The notes beneath the pieces were generated by a model. That model was given only the letters and a program-made list of their open reading frames with translations, had not been told where the DNA came from and did not search any database. Below are positions 30,149 to 31,957 of a DNA stretch of 31,957 bases, piece after piece; within the stretch, counting starts at the first letter, position 1; each line of letters begins with the position of its first letter. Source of the stretch: JAGHAJ01 sp964559865 [NCBI: uncultured Synergistota bacterium] (GTDB taxonomy: Bacteria > Synergistota > JAGHAJ01); assembly GCA_964559865.1 (NCBI GenBank), contig CAZLJD010000036.1, positions 1 to 31,957 of the forward strand, given 5' to 3'. The position numbers and the translations under genes were made by a program.

Positions 30149-31957
30149 TCATTCCCCCTTTACTACTTTCGTTTCAAGCTCTGCAAGTCTTGCCGCAACA
30201 GAAAGTATGTTAAAATTCCTAACCCTACAAGAAGCACCATTAACAGAGAGCATTTCACCAGCCCATACTCTCTCGTACATATTAACAAGTCTCTTCTTCC
30301 ACTTATCAGCTATACCTCTTAAAGCATAATAAAAAATCCACGGTTTCCCTATATCACTTTTGTCTAACCTTAATGGCTTAAAGTTCCATGTAAGCGTCTT
30401 AACCTTCTGTAACACAGACCTACTTACGCCATCTTCTATCATACTCACCATTTCTTTCCACAAGTTGACCAAAACTCCATACTCTTCCCAAGAAAAAGTC
30501 TCACCAAAGAGGGTTACTTTATCTTTGGTTTCTCGGGGTTCACCAGGATATACGAAGTGTTTACTCCTATCAAGCTCTCCCTCCACAATCTGAGCTGCTC
30601 TATTCACGGGAAACCCGGATCTAAATAATCCCACGCCTGCAGAGAATGTAAGTCTCTTGTTAAAGGCAACAAATTCCTCAAACGCCTTTCTCACATTGAG
30701 TAACTTCTCAAGCACTACATTCCACGCCCCTATGATAAAGGTGTCATCCCCACCAGAGTAAAGGAAATAAACACACTTCTTATTCACCGTTTCATCCCTA
30801 AACATGTAAGGCAAATAGCCCTCGAAGAAGAAGGAAAGCATCCTGCTGAGCGTTGCAACCCTTGAAATACTGTAATCTTCACCTAAACCCCTCGAAAATA
30901 TAACCCCAAGGTTATCAACATCAAGCTTCAAGTAAGCAAGTAGCTTAGCTCCAACACTCTTAGACGCTATATCTCTGAAGGTAACACCTTCTGGCAGGCT
31001 AAATGCCCCTATTTTAAAACCGTCTACTCCTTTTAGCCTAAAATCATTAAGTATATAGTTTTTATACTCATCCCCTTCCGCATTCTCGGAGAATCCTACT
31101 CTGTATCCCAATGCAGCAAACAACTCCCTATAAGTTTCAGGCTCCTTCTCAAAAGTTTCATTCTTTCTACAAAAGTAGTAACTAGCTCTACGCACATCTT
31201 CGGTAAGCTTTTCAAAGGAGCTGCACATCTTGCATAAATTACTATCATCAACCAAGCGGTCAGCTCTGCTCTCACCACAAACTACACAATGCCCCCGATA
31301 CTCCAACTCACCTCTTGGCTCACCAAATATCAGCTCAAAGCTATCCTTACCCAGAATTTCACTGTATCTTCTCCGCTTTCTATACGCAAGCTTTTCTGCA
31401 AGCCTCTGCGATATATCCCTATAAGAAGCAACATCCCCAACATCCTTCTCTGCCCTTATAAAACCGGAGATTGGCACAGGCACCCAATCCATCGCAAAAT
31501 ACAAAGCGCTACCATGTGCTTTAAGGATAATCTCAGAAAGCCTCCTTCTTAACTCAATTAGCTTATTTTCAGCACTTCTATGAGCAATGATCTGGAATCC
31601 CCCACCACCCAGATAGAGGATATTCGAGTTCTTTAGCTGCAGTTCATCTACAACCCATTTTGCCACAATCTCAGTCATCAGAGAAAGATAAAGTGACCTT
31701 CCTTTAAGACTTTTGGCTGCCCCCTTGGAAGGTATGCTAAATATAAAATCCTGAATGCCAGAGAGATCCCCTCTAATCAAAAGGAAAAACTCCTTTCCAG
31801 ACCCAACAACACCCTCATCCATCACTTCATTTAAAACTCTGTCATTTATGTTCTTCGCCTCTGCTTCGCGCCATAAACATACTGCAACAGCAGCAGTGGT
31901 TTTCAAGTGGTCATAAAGAGATATATCCGGCGAATACTTTCCGGTCTGAGCAGGTAT
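30149..31957 (-). CDS. cas10: Cas10/Csm1, type III-A large subunit, partial (N-terminus off window)
   Basis: The open frame runs to the right edge, leaving 602 residues; the N-terminal HD nuclease region lies outside. The visible part opens with PDISLYDHLKTTAA, a Cas10 hallmark, then the first palm domain (LSGIQDFIFSIPSKGAAKSLKGRS; LGGGGFQIIA), a four-Cys zinc site (CVVCGESRAD...CKMC) and the second palm with an intact SGGDD motif (codons at 30743-30754). Intact GGDD means cyclic oligoadenylate synthesis is likely, in keeping with the Csm6-like gene downstream. A TTG at 31906 is not the start, because conserved Cas10 sequence continues upstream of it in frame. First gene of the visible operon. 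Confidence 0.96.
   Translation of the reverse strand: MPAQTGKYSPDISLYDHLKTTAAVAVCLWREAEAKNINDRVLNEVMDEGVVGSGKEFFLLIRGDLSGIQDFIFSIPSKGAAKSLKGRSLYLSLMTEIVAKWVVDELQLKNSNILYLGGGGFQIIAHRSAENKLIELRRRLSEIILKAHGSALYFAMDWVPVPISGFIRAEKDVGDVASYRDISQRLAEKLAYRKRRRYSEILGKDSFELIFGEPRGELEYRGHCVVCGESRADRLVDDSNLCKMCSSFEKLTEDVRRASYYFCRKNETFEKEPETYRELFAALGYRVGFSENAEGDEYKNYILNDFRLKGVDGFKIGAFSLPEGVTFRDIASKSVGAKLLAYLKLDVDNLGVIFSRGLGEDYSISRVATLSRMLSFFFEGYLPYMFRDETVNKKCVYFLYSGGDDTFIIGAWNVVLEKLLNVRKAFEEFVAFNKRLTFSAGVGLFRSGFPVNRAAQIVEGELDRSKHFVYPGEPRETKDKVTLFGETFSWEEYGVLVNLWKEMVSMIEDGVSRSVLQKVKTLTWNFKPLRLDKSDIGKPWIFYYALRGIADKWKKRLVNMYERVWAGEMLSVNGASCRVRNFNILSVAARLAELETKVVKGE

Noticed and set aside
31230-31906. TTG at 31906 as the start of cas10
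   Set aside because: The frame continues upstream with the conserved PDISLYDH motif, so the gene is truncated by the window, not by a start.

Overview
The window looks like chromosomal DNA from an anaerobic, probably thermophilic bacterium. Support: a four-subunit pyruvate:ferredoxin oxidoreductase, a bacterial-type rrn operon, Lgt (bacterial lipoprotein maturation), frequent AGA/AGG arginine codons, a type III-A CRISPR system and many TTG/GTG starts behind strong Shine-Dalgarno sites. I cannot name the species from the sequence alone.

Layout. Positions 1-4200 hold an rrn operon on the minus strand, in transcription order 16S, tRNA-Ala(TGC), tRNA-Ile(GAT), 23S. The 23S runs off the left edge. 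Its promoters and leader lie in 4200-4376. Next come a plus-strand radical SAM gene (4523-5866), a convergent double-HD HD-GYP gene (7142-5859) and a plus-strand pair: proline racemase and an exported CsgG-like/jelly-roll protein (7249-9634). From 16818 down to 9626 runs a tight nine-gene minus-strand operon: ribD-ribE-ribBA-ribH-serS-purC-adenosine kinase-HD hydrolase-pgeF. It makes riboflavin, charges serine tRNA, makes purines and appears to end in an adenosine-handling module. Divergent from it is an exported protein with a perfect 36-residue repeat (16878-17570), then a terminator, then lgt (17628-18464).

Convergent to lgt is porCDAB (21488-18488), which converts pyruvate to acetyl-CoA and reduced ferredoxin. 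Its promoter carries a good Rex-type palindrome, suggesting NADH/NAD+ control. Upstream lies a long HD-domain protein (22904-21678). Divergent from that is a two-gene sugar operon: a FucI/AraA-like isomerase and a GH130 mannoside phosphorylase (23059-25255), with a leader hairpin. The right end is the 3' part of a type III-A effector operon on the minus strand: cas10/csm1 (partial), csm2, csm3, csm4, csm5 and a CARF-HEPN Csm6-like nuclease. The key residues for target RNA cleavage (Csm3 Asp), cyclic oligoadenylate synthesis (Cas10 GGDD) and effector RNase activity (Rx6H) are all visible. No CRISPR array, cas6 or adaptation genes lie inside the window.

Most likely points of novelty are the 36-residue repeat protein, the adenosine kinase-HD-PgeF module, the Rex-like por operator and the CsgG/jelly-roll fusion. 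Nothing here is obviously an entirely new defence system.
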